NCBI GenBank assembly: GCA_900475325.1
Contig: LS483371.1
Coordinates: forward strand, 1-64,000
Direction: 5' to 3'
DNA: 64,000 nucleotides
Origin: Paucimonas lemoignei
GTDB taxonomy: Bacteria > Pseudomonadota > Gammaproteobacteria > Pseudomonadales > Pseudomonadaceae
Shown here: positions 23,312 through 33,373 of the stretch, one piece after another
Layout of the letters: each line of letters starts with the position of its first letter
How positions within the stretch are numbered: the first letter of the stretch is position 1
Program-made: the position numbers and the translations under genes
Notes under the pieces: model-generated
Told to the model about the DNA's origin: nothing
Seen by the model: the letters and a program-made list of their open reading frames with translations, nothing else
Database searches by the model: none

Positions 23312-24876
23312 TCTTCAAACCGGATGGGGCACTTGTCCGCCCCTTCCAGCTTGCGCAGTTCCTCAATGACTTGCGGCCTTGCCCCGCGCAAGGTCAGGGT
23401 CCGGTCTTGAGTCCCCAGGCGTCGGGCTTCCTGGTGAAGCATCTCGACGCCTGAGTAATCAATGAAGTTGATGTGCTGCGATTCAATGACCACGTGCGTG
23501 CCCTGAGTGCGCTGCAAGCGGGTCTGCAAATAGTGGCTGGCGCCGAAAAAGATCGAGCCACCCACCCTGAGAATTTCTTCGTCGCCGTCGCGCCACTGCT
23601 GCACCACGGGTTGTGAGGTGCGCTTGAGGTAGAAGAACAGCGACGCCAGCACCCCCGCGTAAATGGCCGTTTGCAACTCAAGCAGCAGCGTCGCGACGCA
23701 CGTCAGGGCCATGACCAGAAACTCCGACCGGCTGACCCTGAACAACGCACGAATACCGCGCCGATCCACCAGCCCCCAGCAGATCAGCAAAATGGACGCG
23801 GCCATCGCCGGGATCGGGATGTGCGCAATCAACGACGCGCCTGCCACGGCGAACAGCGCCACCCACAGCGCGGAGAAAATCCCCGCCATTGGCGAGCGCG
23901 CACCCGCTTCGAAACTTAGCGCGGATCGAGTGAATGAGCCGGCCGACAGGAAACCGGAAAACAGGCTGCCGACCATGTTCGACACACCCTGGGCGCGCAC
24001 TTCCTGATTGGCGTCGACCAGTTGTTGCGAGCGGGTCGACAGCGAGCGGGCGATCGACAGGCTGTTGACCAGCCCGAGCATGCCCACCGCGACAGCGCTC
24101 GGCAGCAGTTTGAGGATCAGTTCAAGGTCCAGCGGCAGCGGCCTCAGCGGCGGCAGATGCCCGACAAAGGCACTGACCACTCGCACGTGGCCGAACATCG
24201 CTGGCCATAACCAGACCAGCAAGCTGGAGGCGATCAGGGTAATGAGCAGTGTCGGCCAGCGCGGTACCAGCCACTTCAAGGCTATGCCCAGCCCAAGGGT
24301 CGACAGCCCCAGGAGCAGCGACGGCATGTCCAGTTCGCCGCGATGCTCCAGCACCGCCATCAGGCTTTTCAGGGCGGTGGTCTGGCTTGGCAGGTCGAGG
24401 CCGATCAGATTGGGGGCCTGCCCCAGGGCGATCACCACTGCTGCACCCAAGGTGAAGCCGAGCACCACGGAATGGGAAACGAAATTCACCAGCGCGCCAA
24501 AGCGCAGCATCCCCAGCAATAACTGGAACACCCCGGCGATGAAGGTCAGCAATAGAATCAGGGTGATGTAGTCCTGACTCGCAGGTATGGCCAGCGGGCT
24601 GATGCTGGCGTAAAGCACCACAGCGATGGCTGCCGTCGGGCCGCAGATCAGGTGCCAGGATGAGCCCCACAGGCAAGCGATCATCACCGGGACGATGGCG
24701 GCGTATAAACCATATTCGGCCGGCAGACCGGCGATCAGCGCGTAGGCGATGGATTGCGGCAGCGCAAGAATCGCCCCGCTCAAGCCCACCAATGCATCGC
24801 GGCCGACACTGGCGCGGGTCTGACGGGGGAGCCAGGCCAGGAAAGGCAGGAATGTGTGGCGATTGAGCCAACCCAT
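23308..24876 (-). CDS. SulP family inorganic anion transporter with STAS domain
   Basis: Membrane transporter of the SLC26/SulP family, which moves sulfate, bicarbonate or other anions. The N-terminal consensus [21 protein letters not shown] is followed by some ten or more hydrophobic segments, and the cytoplasmic C-terminus (about 420-522) is a STAS domain with [17 protein letters not shown] chose ATG 24876 (522 residues). The open frame extends 81 bases upstream only by reading into the REPIN at 24915-24989. The substrate is not evident; sulfate is plausible beside the choline sulfatase gene, but this is inference. Confidence 0.9.
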   Translation of the reverse strand: MGWLNRHTFLPFLAWLPRQTRASVGRDALVGLSGAILALPQSIAYALIAGLPAEYGLYAAIVPVMIACLWGSSWHLICGPTAAIAVVLYASISPLAIPASQDYITLILLLTFIAGVFQLLLGMLRFGALVNFVSHSVVLGFTLGAAVVIALGQAPNLIGLDLPSQTTALKSLMAVLEHRGELDMPSLLLGLSTLGLGIALKWLVPRWPTLLITLIASSLLVWLWPAMFGHVRVVSAFVGHLPPLRPLPLDLELILKLLPSAVAVGMLGLVNSLSIARSLSTRSQQLVDANQEVRAQGVSNMVGSLFSGFLSAGSFTRSALSFEAGARSPMAGIFSALWVALFAVAGASLIAHIPIPAMAASILLICWGLVDRRGIRALFRVSRSEFLVMALTCVATLLLELQTAIYAGVLASLFFYLKRTSQPVVQQWRDGDEEILRVGGSIFFGASHYLQTRLQRTQGTHVVIESQHINFIDYSGVEMLHQEARRLGTQDRTLTLRGARPQVIEELRKLEGADKCPIRFED

Positions 24877-24914
24877 GAAACACTCTTGGAAGATTGCGGA
24901 GGATGCAGCATACC

Positions 24915-24989
24915 TGTAGGAGCTGCCGAAGGCTGCGAACAGCAGTGTTTCTGGCACCCCTCTGTTCGCAGCCTTCGGCAGCTCCTACA
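24915..24989. repeat. REPIN, family C
   Basis: Facing TGTAGGAGCTGCCGAAGG arms about 25 bases apart, lying between the SulP gene and choX. Confidence 0.92.
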
Positions 24990-25002
24990 GGTTCGGGGAT
25001 GA

Positions 25003-25929
25003 TTACAACTTCGCCTTCACCGCCCCCAGCGCCTCTTTGTCATCGATGGTTTTCACGCCATCAAGCCACTTGTCGAGCACCGCCGGGTTGGCTTTGATCC
25101 AGCTTTTGACGGCCGTAGCGTTGGTGACTTTGTTGTTCGTCACGTCAGCCATGATGCTGTTTTCCATGTCCTGAGTGAACGTCAGGTTGGTCAGCAACTT
25201 GGCAACGTTCGGGCAGGCTTCGGCATAGCCTTTGCGCGTCAGGGTGAAGACCGAGCCGGTGGCGCCGAAGTATTTCTCGCCACCGGTCAGGTAATGCATG
25301 CCCTTGATCTGCACGTTCATCGGATGCGGGGTCCAGCCCAGGAACACCACGAATTCCTTGCGCTTAACGTTACGCTGCACTTCGGCCAGCATCGCTTGTT
25401 CGCTGGACTCGACCAGCTTCCAGTCGCCCAGACCGAATTCGTTTTTCTTGATGATTTCCTGAATCGACAGGTTCGCCGGTGCGCCAGAGCCGATGCCGTA
25501 GACCTTTTTCTTGAACTTGTCGGCGAATTTGTTCAGGTCGGCGAAATCCTTCACGCCCGCGTCATAGACATAATCCGGGACCGCCAGCGTGAACTCAGTG
25601 CCTTCCAGGTTTTTGGACAGCTGCGTGACATCGCCGGTGGCGACGAACTTGTCGTAGAAACCCTGCTGCGCAGGCATCCAGTTACCCAGAAAGACATCCA
25701 TCTGCCCGTCCTTGAGCCCGCCGTAGGCAATCGGCACCGCCAGGGTATCCACCTTGGCCTTGTAACCCATGCCGTCGAGCAGAAACCCGGCGATAGCGTT
25801 GGTAGCGGCGATATCGCTCCAGCCCGGATCAGCCATTTTCACCGTGCTGCAGCTCTGCTCGGCAGCTTGAGCGGCAAGGCTGCTCAGCGCCATGACACCT
25901 ATGACCAGTGTTCTGGATATCGTCTTCAT
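25003..25929 (-). CDS. choX: Choline-type ABC transporter substrate-binding protein
   Basis: Periplasmic binding protein of the OpuAC-like glycine betaine/choline family. The 308 residues have a signal peptide (MKTISRTLVIGVMALSSLAAQA) and the mature region CSTVKMADPGWSDIAATNAI, FLGNWMPAQQGFYDKF and VFLGWTPHPMN, which supply the aromatic residues of the trimethylammonium pocket in ChoX. It lies 46 bases after betC on the same strand, so the two are probably co-transcribed, and it would capture choline or choline-O-sulfate. No permease or ATPase gene is adjacent. ProX-type betaine binding is the alternative. Confidence 0.9.
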   Translation of the reverse strand: MKTISRTLVIGVMALSSLAAQAAEQSCSTVKMADPGWSDIAATNAIAGFLLDGMGYKAKVDTLAVPIAYGGLKDGQMDVFLGNWMPAQQGFYDKFVATGDVTQLSKNLEGTEFTLAVPDYVYDAGVKDFADLNKFADKFKKKVYGIGSGAPANLSIQEIIKKNEFGLGDWKLVESSEQAMLAEVQRNVKRKEFVVFLGWTPHPMNVQIKGMHYLTGGEKYFGATGSVFTLTRKGYAEACPNVAKLLTNLTFTQDMENSIMADVTNNKVTNATAVKSWIKANPAVLDKWLDGVKTIDDKEALGAVKAKL

Positions 25930-25975
25930 TAACTTCCCCTGATGGTGTGCTCTGGTTTTTTGGTTGTTGGCAGGG

Positions 25976-27481
25976 TCAAGGTTGTGGATAACGTGCCTTG
26001 CGCTCCAGATCGTCCAAATCGATATGGTTGCGCATGTACTGCTGACTGGCGTCTACCAGCGGCTGGTGATCCCAACTCTTCAGCTTGCCGAGTGCCAGCG
26101 ATTCAGCGACAAAACGCCGCCGACGCTGGCTGGCGAGCACCTGGTGGTGTATCGCCGGTATATCCCATTTGGCCCGTGCTTCAGCCAGAAAATCCGCGAA
26201 CAGCTGCTGGTGGTCGGCCGACTGGCTCAACTCCTCGCGCTCCTTTGGATCGTTGTGCACATCGAACAGCAGGCACGGGTCCTGCTCCGAATAAATGAAT
26301 TTGTACGCGCCGCGCCGGATCATCATCAGCGGGCTGTTGGTGCCTTCGGCCATGTACTCGCCAAACACTTCATCATGCCCCGCCTCGCCCAGCAGATGCG
26401 GCAGCAACGAGCGTCCATCCAGCGGTAAGCCTTCATTGAGCTCGCCTTCGGCCATGGCCACGAAGGTGGGCAGCAAATCTGCAGTTGAAACCGCTGCGCC
26501 CACGCGGCTGGCCTTGAACTGACCTGGCGCATACACCAGCAACGGCACCCGCGCGGACATCTCGAACCAGTGCATTTTGTACCAGAGGCCTCGCTCGCCC
26601 AGCATGTCGCCGTGGTCACCCGAGAACACCACGATGGTGTCTTCGGCCAGGCCGCAGTCCTCGAGGGTTTGCATCAGCTTGCCAACGTTACTGTCGATGT
26701 AGCTGCACGCGCCGAAATAGGCACGGCGAGCATCACGGATTTTGTCTTCGGGCAGCGGCTTGTCCCACAGATCATAGACCTTCATCAGGCGCTGGGAATG
26801 CGGATCCTGATCGGCCTGATCCGGCTGGTATTCCGGCATCGGGATGTCGTCATCGCTGTACAGGTCCCAGAACGGTTTGGGGATGGTGTACGGATCATGC
26901 GGGTGTGTCATGGAGACGGTTAGGCAGAACGGTTGTTCGCCCTCGTTACGAATGTGATCGAACAGATACTGCTGGGCCTTGAAGACCACCTCCTCATCGA
27001 AGTCCAGCTGGTTGGTGCGCACGCAGGGACCAGCCTGCAGCACCGACGCCATGTTGTGGTACCAGGTGGGGCGCACATCCGGCGCATCCCAGTTCACGGC
27101 CCAACCATAGTCGGCGGGGTAGATATCGCTGGTCAGGCGTTCTTCATAGCCATGCAACTGATCCGGGCCGCAGAAGTGCATCTTGCCGGACAGTGCGGTC
27201 TTGTAGCCCAGACGGCGCAGGTAATGCGCGTAGGTCGGAATGTCAGCGGGGAATTCAGCGGCGTTGTCATAAGCGCCGATCTTGCTCGGCAACTGGCCGC
27301 TCACCAGCGTGAAACGCGACGGCGCACACAGCGGGCTGTTGCAATACGCGGCATCAAACACCACGCCTTCGGCAGCGAGGCGGCTCAAATTAGGCATCTT
27401 GACGGGAGACGAAGCGTAGAACGGCAACATCGGCGCGGCCATTTGATCGGCCATGATAAAAAGTATGTTTTTGCGCTTCAT
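25976..27481 (-). CDS. betC: Choline-sulfatase
   Basis: Hydrolyses choline-O-sulfate to choline and sulfate, supplying an osmoprotectant precursor and sulfur. The 501-residue sulfatase has the CAPSR motif at 52-56, where Cys52 would be converted to formylglycine, the metal-binding FIMADQMAAP near the N-terminus and FSGDHGDMLGERGLWYK. There is no signal peptide, consistent with a cytoplasmic enzyme. It is divergent from a LysR regulator of the choline-sulfate type and upstream of choX. A DnaA-box match overlaps its 3' end. Confidence 0.94.
   Translation of the reverse strand: MKRKNILFIMADQMAAPMLPFYASSPVKMPNLSRLAAEGVVFDAAYCNSPLCAPSRFTLVSGQLPSKIGAYDNAAEFPADIPTYAHYLRRLGYKTALSGKMHFCGPDQLHGYEERLTSDIYPADYGWAVNWDAPDVRPTWYHNMASVLQAGPCVRTNQLDFDEEVVFKAQQYLFDHIRNEGEQPFCLTVSMTHPHDPYTIPKPFWDLYSDDDIPMPEYQPDQADQDPHSQRLMKVYDLWDKPLPEDKIRDARRAYFGACSYIDSNVGKLMQTLEDCGLAEDTIVVFSGDHGDMLGERGLWYKMHWFEMSARVPLLVYAPGQFKASRVGAAVSTADLLPTFVAMAEGELNEGLPLDGRSLLPHLLGEAGHDEVFGEYMAEGTNSPLMMIRRGAYKFIYSEQDPCLLFDVHNDPKEREELSQSADHQQLFADFLAEARAKWDIPAIHHQVLASQRRRRFVAESLALGKLKSWDHQPLVDASQQYMRNHIDLDDLERKARYPQP
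25983..25991 (-). promoter_or_regulatory. Perfect DnaA box at the 3' end of betC
   Basis: TGTGGATAA on the plus strand, the exact complement of TTATCCACA, near the betC stop codon. It is the most origin-distal perfect box I found. Confidence 0.38.
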
Positions 27482-27596
27482 GTATTTCGCGGCATCCCAT
27501 AGTGAATATTTATGCGAAAGTGCTGCGCTTGAGGATGGGACCCATACCGTTTGAGGTAAAGCCCATGCACAGGAATGCCTAGGATAAGGTCAGCTT

Positions 27597-28547
27597 ATGT
27601 TTGAATCCCTCGGTGATATGTCGCTCGACCTGCTGCGTGCGTTTGAAGCCGCCGCTCGATTGCGCAGTTTTACGGCTGCAGCGATTGAGTTGGGCACCAC
27701 TCAGCCCGCCGTCAGCCAGCAGATCAAGCGTCTAGAAGAGCAATTGGCGACGCGTCTGTTCGATCGGATTTACCGGGGGATTGAGCTGACTGAAGCGGGT
27801 GAGGTGCTGTTCAGCCATGTGCAAGCCGGGCTGCAATCCATGGACGCCGGTTTAGTCGCTGTCACCGATCAGAACCAGCATGAGGTGCTGCAAGTCGCCA
27901 CTGACTTCGCCTTTGCTGCGTATTGGCTGATGCCGCGCCTGCATCGGTTTCACAAGGCCAACCCGGATGTGGACGTCAGCCTGGTGACCAGCGAACGCAG
28001 CCACAGCATGCTGCGCGCCGATGTCGACGTGGCGGTATTGTTCGGCGACGGGCGTTTCAAGCAGGGCGAAAGCCGTTGGCTGTTCAGCGAAGAAGTGTTC
28101 CCGGTGTGCAGCCCGCAACTCCTGGCGGGCCGTGAACCGCCCTTGCCCGCCGACGTGCTGCGCGAATTTCCGCTGCTGCACCTGCGTGGCGAGGGCAGCG
28201 CTAACTGGTTTGATTGGGCGGGTGTGTTCAGGGCGCTCAACATTCCTCAGGCGCCTGCCCCCGGTCAACTGCGTTTCGACAATTACACCCTGCTGATCCA
28301 GGCCGCCATCGCAGGTCAGGGCGTGGCCATCGGCTGGCGGCACCTGGTCGACGCCCTCCTCGACCAAGGCCTGCTCTGCCGCCCCATCGCCGCCACCGCG
28401 ATCTCGGGCTACGGCTATTACGTGGTCCTGCCGCAACGCAAACGCCGGGTGCAGATCGTTCAGCAGTTCGTTGACTGGCTGGCGAGTGAACAAGCGCAGA
28501 ATGGGGATGGATTGGCGGGCAGGCCATTGCCGTCGATTGCGGTGTGA
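27597..28547 (+). CDS. LysR family regulator, choline-sulfate utilisation type
   Basis: Transcription regulator of 316 residues with an N-terminal winged helix ([42 protein letters not shown]) and a C-terminal periplasmic-binding-like effector domain. It is divergent from betC with 115 bases between the starts, the classic arrangement in which a LysR protein controls its neighbour. The likely inducer is choline-O-sulfate or choline, inferred from position and from the known betC-associated LysR family. The start follows AAGGTCAGCTT. Confidence 0.9.
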   Translation: MFESLGDMSLDLLRAFEAAARLRSFTAAAIELGTTQPAVSQQIKRLEEQLATRLFDRIYRGIELTEAGEVLFSHVQAGLQSMDAGLVAVTDQNQHEVLQVATDFAFAAYWLMPRLHRFHKANPDVDVSLVTSERSHSMLRADVDVAVLFGDGRFKQGESRWLFSEEVFPVCSPQLLAGREPPLPADVLREFPLLHLRGEGSANWFDWAGVFRALNIPQAPAPGQLRFDNYTLLIQAAIAGQGVAIGWRHLVDALLDQGLLCRPIAATAISGYGYYVVLPQRKRRVQIVQQFVDWLASEQAQNGDGLAGRPLPSIAV

Positions 28548-28569
28548 AATCCGTGCTGGGGGGCTTTTC

Positions 28570-28658
28570 TGCGGGAGCGAATTTATTCGCGAAAGCGGTG
28601 TGTCAGGCGCTGATGTGTTGTCTGAAATTGCCCCTTCGCGAATGAATTCGCTCCCACA
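28570..28658. repeat. REPIN, family A
   Basis: Left arm TGCGGGAGCGAATTTATTC (one change from TGTGGGAG) facing a right arm of the AATTCATT sub-variant. Confidence 0.88.
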
Positions 28659-28690
28659 GGGTTTAGCATTCCTCCGGACGTAGCTCGACC

Positions 28691-28773
28691 TGTAGGAGTT
28701 GACCGAGGTTACGAGGGCTGCGAAGGCGGTGTACCAGAATGACCGCGGTTCGCAGCCTTCGGCAGCTCCTACA
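28691..28773. repeat. REPIN, family C, left arm diverged
   Basis: The right arm is a normal TGTAGGAGCTGCCGAAGG arm. The left arm begins TGTAGGAGTTGACCGAGG and carries extra bases before GGCTGCGAAGG, so it is partly decayed. It lies immediately beside the family A copy at 28570-28658. Confidence 0.8.
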
Positions 28774-28782
28774 GGTGTTGGA

Positions 28783-29295
28783 TCAGTTCAAAACGCCATC
28801 CAGAATCGCGTAGACAATCCCGGTACCGACCGCGATCAGCACCACGTCAGTGCCCATACGGCGCCACTCGTACCCTTCGTAACGAGGCAGGTGTTGCAGC
28901 GAGCGGCTGTCCAGGCGTTTGCCGTAACCCGGTGGCAGCGGGCGACCTTTGACGACGTGAATGTTCGGCGGTAGCGGCTGGCCGCGACCGATCACATCGC
29001 GATGCTGCTGGATGGTGTTGCGCACGCTGTCGAAGTTCTCCGGCGGGCGATTCCCGCCACGGTTGTCCTGGTGCGCTGGTTGCGGTGGGCGATTATCGTT
29101 GCCACGGCCTGGCTGACCTTGCCCCTGATTGCCCTGCACATGACCGCCCTTGCCTTGCGGGCCCGGGCCTTGCTGTTGACCCTGACGATTGTCGTCAGGG
29201 CCACCGCGCTGATCCGGCGGTGCTGCCTGCAACAGGCCGCTGGTGCTGATCAACAAGACACCCAGCCCGGCAATCAAACGGTTCGGCAGTTTCAT
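28783..29295 (-). CDS. CigR/RcnB-like small envelope protein
   Basis: 170-residue exported protein with a signal peptide (MKLPNRLIAGLGVLLISTSG, cleavage near LQA|AP), a long low-complexity stretch rich in Gly, Gln, Pro and Asn (about 25-90), then an RcnB-like region (PLPPNIHVVKGRPLPPGYGKRL) and a C-terminal hydrophobic segment VVLIAVGTGIVYAILDGVL. This resembles the proteins annotated as CigR-family anti-virulence regulators. Function in Pseudomonas is unclear; an inner-membrane or periplasmic role is inferred. Confidence 0.75.
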   Translation of the reverse strand: MKLPNRLIAGLGVLLISTSGLLQAAPPDQRGGPDDNRQGQQQGPGPQGKGGHVQGNQGQGQPGRGNDNRPPQPAHQDNRGGNRPPENFDSVRNTIQQHRDVIGRGQPLPPNIHVVKGRPLPPGYGKRLDSRSLQHLPRYEGYEWRRMGTDVVLIAVGTGIVYAILDGVLN

Positions 29296-29322
29296 GTGTT
29301 GCTCCTGAGAAATTCAATGCAG

Positions 29323-29361
29323 CAAAAAGGGGTTCAAGACATCAGCCCTGAACCCCTTTGC
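29323..29361 (-). terminator. Intrinsic terminator of trpBA
   Basis: Read on the minus strand, AAGGGGTTCA pairs with TGAACCCCTT across a loop of about 12 bases, then TTT follows. It lies about 60 bases beyond the trpA stop. Confidence 0.82.
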
Positions 29362-29418
29362 CTAACCCGTTAGTGTATCAACAGGTGCATTGATTCCTTT
29401 GTATCAGGAACTTTACCT

Positions 29419-30231
29419 TCAACCGATCCGGGCGCTTCGCACGCCTTTGGCGAGGGCTGCACACAGGCTCAGCACGTCATCGACGGCCTGCTCCGGTGAA
29501 GCGGCGTTGGCGATTTTGTCCACCAGAGCCGAACCGACGACAACGCCATCTGCCAGGCGGGCAATGGCAGCGGCCTGCTCTGGCGTACGGATACCAAAGC
29601 CCACACAGATCGGCAGGGTGGTATGGCGATGCAAACGCGCGATTGCACCCTCAACGTGCTCCATCGTCGCCGAACCTGCACCGGTTACACCGGCAACCGA
29701 CACGTAGTAAACGAAACCGGAGCTGCGCTCCAGCACACGCGGCAGACGCGCATCGTCGGTGGTTGGCGTGGTCAGGCGGATGAAGTCGATACCCGAAGCC
29801 TGAGCCGGTGTTGCCAGCTCGGCATCATGCTCAGGTGGCAGGTCGACGATGATCAAACCGTCGACACCGGCTTCACTGGCTGCAGCCACGAACTTCTCGA
29901 CGCCATAGCGGTGAATCGGGTTGTAATAACCCATCAGCACGATAGGCGTGGTCGTGTCTTCGACGCGGAACTCGCTGACCATCTGCAGGGTTTTCTGCAG
30001 CGTCTGACCCGCATCCAGTGCACGCAACGTTGCCAGCTGAATCGCTACGCCGTCGGCCATTGGGTCGGTGAACGGCATGCCCAGTTCGATCACATCGGCA
30101 CCGGCGGCTGGCAAGCCTTTGAGGACTTTCAGCGAGGTGTCGTAACCAGGGTCGCCAGCAGTAACGAAGGTCACCAGCGCAGCGCGGCCTTCGGTTTTCA
30201 GCTGGGCGAAACGTTGTTCGAGACGGCTCAT
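29419..30231 (-). CDS. trpA: Tryptophan synthase alpha subunit
   Basis: Cleaves indole-3-glycerol phosphate to indole, which is channelled to the beta subunit. The 270 residues show the catalytic acids E49 ([11 protein letters not shown]) and D60 (PMADG), and the phosphate-binding [10 protein letters not shown] and [10 protein letters not shown]. Its start overlaps the trpB stop by four bases, so the subunits are coupled. A terminator lies downstream. Confidence 0.99.
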   Translation of the reverse strand: MSRLEQRFAQLKTEGRAALVTFVTAGDPGYDTSLKVLKGLPAAGADVIELGMPFTDPMADGVAIQLATLRALDAGQTLQKTLQMVSEFRVEDTTTPIVLMGYYNPIHRYGVEKFVAAASEAGVDGLIIVDLPPEHDAELATPAQASGIDFIRLTTPTTDDARLPRVLERSSGFVYYVSVAGVTGAGSATMEHVEGAIARLHRHTTLPICVGFGIRTPEQAAAIARLADGVVVGSALVDKIANAASPEQAVDDVLSLCAALAKGVRSARIG

Positions 30232-31457
30232 ACCAGCTGCTCCTGATTCTGTTCGGCGGCGGCCATGTGATTCATGACCGTTTGCATGTCTTTGTCACCA
30301 CGACCGGAGAGGCAGACCACCATCAGGTGATCGTCGCGCAGGTTGGTGGCGCGCTTCATGGCTTCGGCCAGGGCGTGAGCGGTTTCCAGTGCCGGGATGA
30401 TGCCTTCGAGCAGGCAGCAGTGGTGGAAAGCTTCCAGGGCTTCTTCGTCGGTGATGCTGACGTACTCGACGCGCTTCACTTCGTGCAGGAAGGCGTGCTC
30501 CGGGCCAATGCCTGGGTAGTCCAGACCGGCGGAAATCGAGTGAGCGTCAGTGATCTGACCGTCTTGATCCTGCAGCAGGTAAGTGCGGTTGCCGTGCAAC
30601 ACACCCGGCACTCCGCCATTGAGGCTGGCGGCATGCTTGTCGGTGTCGACGCCATGGCCACCGGCTTCGACGCCGATGATTTCAACGCTGCTGTCATCCA
30701 GGAACGGATGGAACAGGCCCATGGCGTTGGAACCGCCGCCGACGCAAGCGATCAGGCTGTCTGGCAGACGGCCTTCCTTCTCTTGCAACTGGGCTTTGGT
30801 TTCCTTGCCGATGATTGATTGGAAATCGCGAACCATCGCCGGATATGGGTGCGGGCCAGCCACGGTGCCGATCAGGTAGAAGGTGTCATCAACGTTGGTC
30901 ACCCAGTCACGCAGGGCTTCGTTCATGGCGTCTTTCAGGGTGCCGGTGCCGGAGGTGACCGGAATGATTTCAGCGCCCAGCAGCTTCATGCGGAATACGT
31001 TGGCTTGCTGGCGCTCGATGTCTGTGGCGCCCATGTAGATCACGCAAGGCAGACCGAAACGGGCGGCAACGGTGGCGGTTGCAACGCCGTGCATACCCGC
31101 ACCGGTTTCAGCGATCAGGCGCTTTTTGCCCATGCGTTTGGCGAGCAATACCTGGCCGATGCAGTTGTTGATCTTGTGCGCGCCGGTGTGATTCAGTTCT
31201 TCGCGCTTGAAGTAGATTTTCGCGCCGCCGCAGAACTCGGTCAGGCGTTCTGCGAAATAGAGAGGGTTCGGCCGGCCGATGTAGTCGCGCTGAAAGTAGG
31301 CGAGCTGCTCGACGAATTCCGGGTCGGCTTTGGCCGCTTCGTACTCGCGGTTCAAATCGAGAACCAGTGGCATCAGGGTTTCGGCAACATAGCGGCCGCC
31401 GAATGAGCCGAACAGGCCATTGGCGTCTGGGCCGCTGCTGTAATTGGACTGGGTCAT
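30228..31457 (-). CDS. trpB: Tryptophan synthase beta subunit
   Basis: PLP enzyme that condenses indole with L-serine to make tryptophan. The 409 residues contain the PLP lysine in [10 protein letters not shown] (K95), the phosphate-binding [10 protein letters not shown], and [14 protein letters not shown]. It is the first gene of trpBA, divergent from trpI, which in pseudomonads activates trpBA in response to indoleglycerol phosphate. The ribosome-binding site GGAGGT precedes the ATG. Confidence 0.99.
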   Translation of the reverse strand: MTQSNYSSGPDANGLFGSFGGRYVAETLMPLVLDLNREYEAAKADPEFVEQLAYFQRDYIGRPNPLYFAERLTEFCGGAKIYFKREELNHTGAHKINNCIGQVLLAKRMGKKRLIAETGAGMHGVATATVAARFGLPCVIYMGATDIERQQANVFRMKLLGAEIIPVTSGTGTLKDAMNEALRDWVTNVDDTFYLIGTVAGPHPYPAMVRDFQSIIGKETKAQLQEKEGRLPDSLIACVGGGSNAMGLFHPFLDDSSVEIIGVEAGGHGVDTDKHAASLNGGVPGVLHGNRTYLLQDQDGQITDAHSISAGLDYPGIGPEHAFLHEVKRVEYVSITDEEALEAFHHCCLLEGIIPALETAHALAEAMKRATNLRDDHLMVVCLSGRGDKDMQTVMNHMAAAEQNQEQLV

Positions 31458-31582
31458 GTGACCTCCAGGGTCGTTAAGCGAATTGAGTGAGCCGAACCGG
31501 CAATGAACACACTTTAACCAGCGCGGCCCTTGATGAAAACCGATAAGATCGCTGCAACCTGTCAGGAAAACTCACAGATACC
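31458..31582. promoter_or_regulatory. trpI-trpBA divergent control region
   Basis: 125-base intergenic region between the divergent starts. In P. aeruginosa and P. putida the TrpI sites lie in the equivalent region. I see an imperfect dyad CTTGAT-N7-GATAAG at 31529-31547 that could be part of such a site; the exact operator cannot be fixed by eye. Confidence 0.5.
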
Positions 31583-32482
31583 ATGAGCCGCGATCTCCCA
31601 CCGCTCAATGCATTGCGTGCCTTCGAAGCCGCTGCACGCCTCAATAGCGTAAGCCAGGCAGCGAAGCAGCTGCACGTGACCCACGGCGCAGTCAGCCGCC
31701 AGCTGAAAGTCCTTGAAGAGCACTTGGGTACGGCGCTGTTCGTCAAAGAAGGGCGTGGCCTTAAACTCACAGATGCAGGGATTCGGCTGCGCGACGCCAG
31801 TGGCGATGCTTTCGACCGGTTGCGTAACGTCTGCGCGGAGATCAGCCGGGGCAGCGCCGATGCGCCCTTCGTGCTCGGCTGTTCGGGGAGCTTGCTGGCG
31901 CGCTGGTTCATCCCTCGGTTAGGCCGTCTGAATGCGGATCTGCCGGACCTGCGGCTGCACCTGTCGGCGGGTGAAGGGGATCTTGATCCGCGCCGTCCAG
32001 GGCTGGATGCGCTGCTGGTGTTCGCCGAGCCGCCCTGGCCTGCGGACATGCAGGTGTTTGAACTGGCCGTCGAGCGGATCGGGCCAGTATTGAGCCCGCA
32101 CTACGCGCGTTTCCCCCAACTGCAGGCCGCCTCTACGCATGATCTGCTTGGTGAAACGCTGCTGCAGACCACGTCGCGCCCTCAAGCCTGGCCCAGCTGG
32201 GCACAACAAAATGGCATCGACGCCAAAGCGCTGCGCTACGGGCAGGGTTTCGAGCATTTGTATTATTTGCTGGAAGCGGCCGTGGCAGGCCTGGGTGTAG
32301 CGATTGCCCCGGAACCCCTGGTCGTGGATGACTTGCGGGCGGGTCGCCTTGTTGCGCCATGGGGTTTCAGTGAAACCCCGGCGCAACTGGCGCTTTGGGT
32401 TCCCAAACGTGCCGCTGACGGGCGCGCTCAATCATTGGCCAATTGGCTAAAAAATGAGCTGAGACGTTCGGGCAGACCCTAG
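31583..32482 (+). CDS. trpI: LysR-type activator TrpI
   Basis: Activator of trpBA that responds to indole-3-glycerol phosphate. The 299 residues start [20 protein letters not shown], with the helix-turn-helix at [20 protein letters not shown], and end with a LysR substrate-binding domain. Divergence from trpB across 125 bases and similarity to the GcvA/TrpI branch support the name. It ends 22 bases from the convergent DUF883 gene, and no clear terminator separates them. Confidence 0.95.
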   Translation: MSRDLPPLNALRAFEAAARLNSVSQAAKQLHVTHGAVSRQLKVLEEHLGTALFVKEGRGLKLTDAGIRLRDASGDAFDRLRNVCAEISRGSADAPFVLGCSGSLLARWFIPRLGRLNADLPDLRLHLSAGEGDLDPRRPGLDALLVFAEPPWPADMQVFELAVERIGPVLSPHYARFPQLQAASTHDLLGETLLQTTSRPQAWPSWAQQNGIDAKALRYGQGFEHLYYLLEAAVAGLGVAIAPEPLVVDDLRAGRLVAPWGFSETPAQLALWVPKRAADGRAQSLANWLKNELRRSGRP

Positions 32483-32504
32483 TTCGATCAACGCAAAGCG
32501 GCGA

Positions 32505-32831
32505 TCAATTGCCGCGTTTGCACAGCAGGTAAGCTGCCAGCAGGCCAACAGCACCAACCGCTACACCGGCGGTGGTCCATGGGTGCTCTTGAGCGTAGTC
32601 ACGGGTGGCAACGCTGGTTTCACGAGTTTTGACTTTGACGTCTTCGTAGACATCGCTGAGCAGGCTGCGCGAATGGCTCAGCGCGCTTTCAGCGTTGGCT
32701 TTGAGATTCTTCAGGGTTTTGCGCGATTCGTCCGAAGCATCGGATTTCAAGCCTTCAAGCGACTTGAGCAGACTTTCGATTTCAGCTTCCATGCTTTGCA
32801 ACGAAGCTTTACGAAGTGAAGTGCTAGCCAT
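32505..32831 (-). CDS. DUF883 (ElaB/YqjD-like) membrane-anchored protein
   Basis: 108-residue protein with a long helical, probably coiled-coil, N-terminal part (about 10-80) rich in Lys, Glu and Ser, and a single C-terminal membrane segment PWTTAGVAVGAVGLLAAYLLC followed by KRGN. This is the layout of E. coli ElaB/YqjD, tail-anchored proteins that bind ribosomes in stationary phase; the ribosome role is known only there. The start follows AGGAGA. It is divergent from the dodecin gene. Confidence 0.9.
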   Translation of the reverse strand: MASTSLRKASLQSMEAEIESLLKSLEGLKSDASDESRKTLKNLKANAESALSHSRSLLSDVYEDVKVKTRETSVATRDYAQEHPWTTAGVAVGAVGLLAAYLLCKRGN

Positions 32832-32997
32832 GGTGATTCTCCTGCAAGGGTAATTGGCGTGTGTTGTTTCCGACTACAGGCTTTTCGGAAAGTGCGGTCG
32901 CATTTATCAAAGGCCTGAACTTTTCCATTGCTTTTGCCCACAGAGCTAATGCGCATCATCGTTGCTACGCTCGTAATGAGCCTTTTGGAGAACTGCC

Positions 32998-33213
32998 ATG
33001 ACTGATCATCACACGTACAAGAAAGTTGAACTGGTTGGCTCGTCGACCACCACCATTGAAGACGCGATCAACAATGCTCTGGCTGAGGCCAGCAAAAGCC
33101 TCAAGCATATGGAGTGGTTTGAAGTCGCAGAAACACGCGGCCACATCGAAGACGGCAAGGTTGCCCATTACCAAGTCACGCTCAAAGTCGGTTTTCGCAT
33201 TGCCAATAGCTGA
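32998..33213 (+). CDS. Dodecin family flavin-binding protein
   Basis: 71-residue protein that in characterised members forms hollow dodecamers storing flavin or other cofactors. The sequence fits the family: [20 protein letters not shown], the conserved tryptophan in MEWFEV that stacks on flavin, and [19 protein letters not shown]. The start follows TTGGAGAA. A GAACTT element lies upstream at 32917-32922, resembling an AlgU -35 box, but without a good -10. Confidence 0.95.
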   Translation: MTDHHTYKKVELVGSSTTTIEDAINNALAEASKSLKHMEWFEVAETRGHIEDGKVAHYQVTLKVGFRIANS

Positions 33214-33373
33214 TTGAAAACCTGAACTTTTGCGCTGGCGCAATGCCATATCCTCCGCGACACACATAGATTCCGCTGCTGCGAACTGTCGTTGAAGTGG
33301 TTCATTTTTTCAGGTCCTTCTACGTACACGAAACATGAGCGACCTGTTTTGGCCTGACGAAGGAGTGATACCC

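Noticed and set aside
29323..31582. trp attenuator or leader peptide upstream of trpBA
   Set aside because: No Trp-rich leader peptide is seen. trpBA in pseudomonads is controlled by TrpI, whose gene is divergent from it here.
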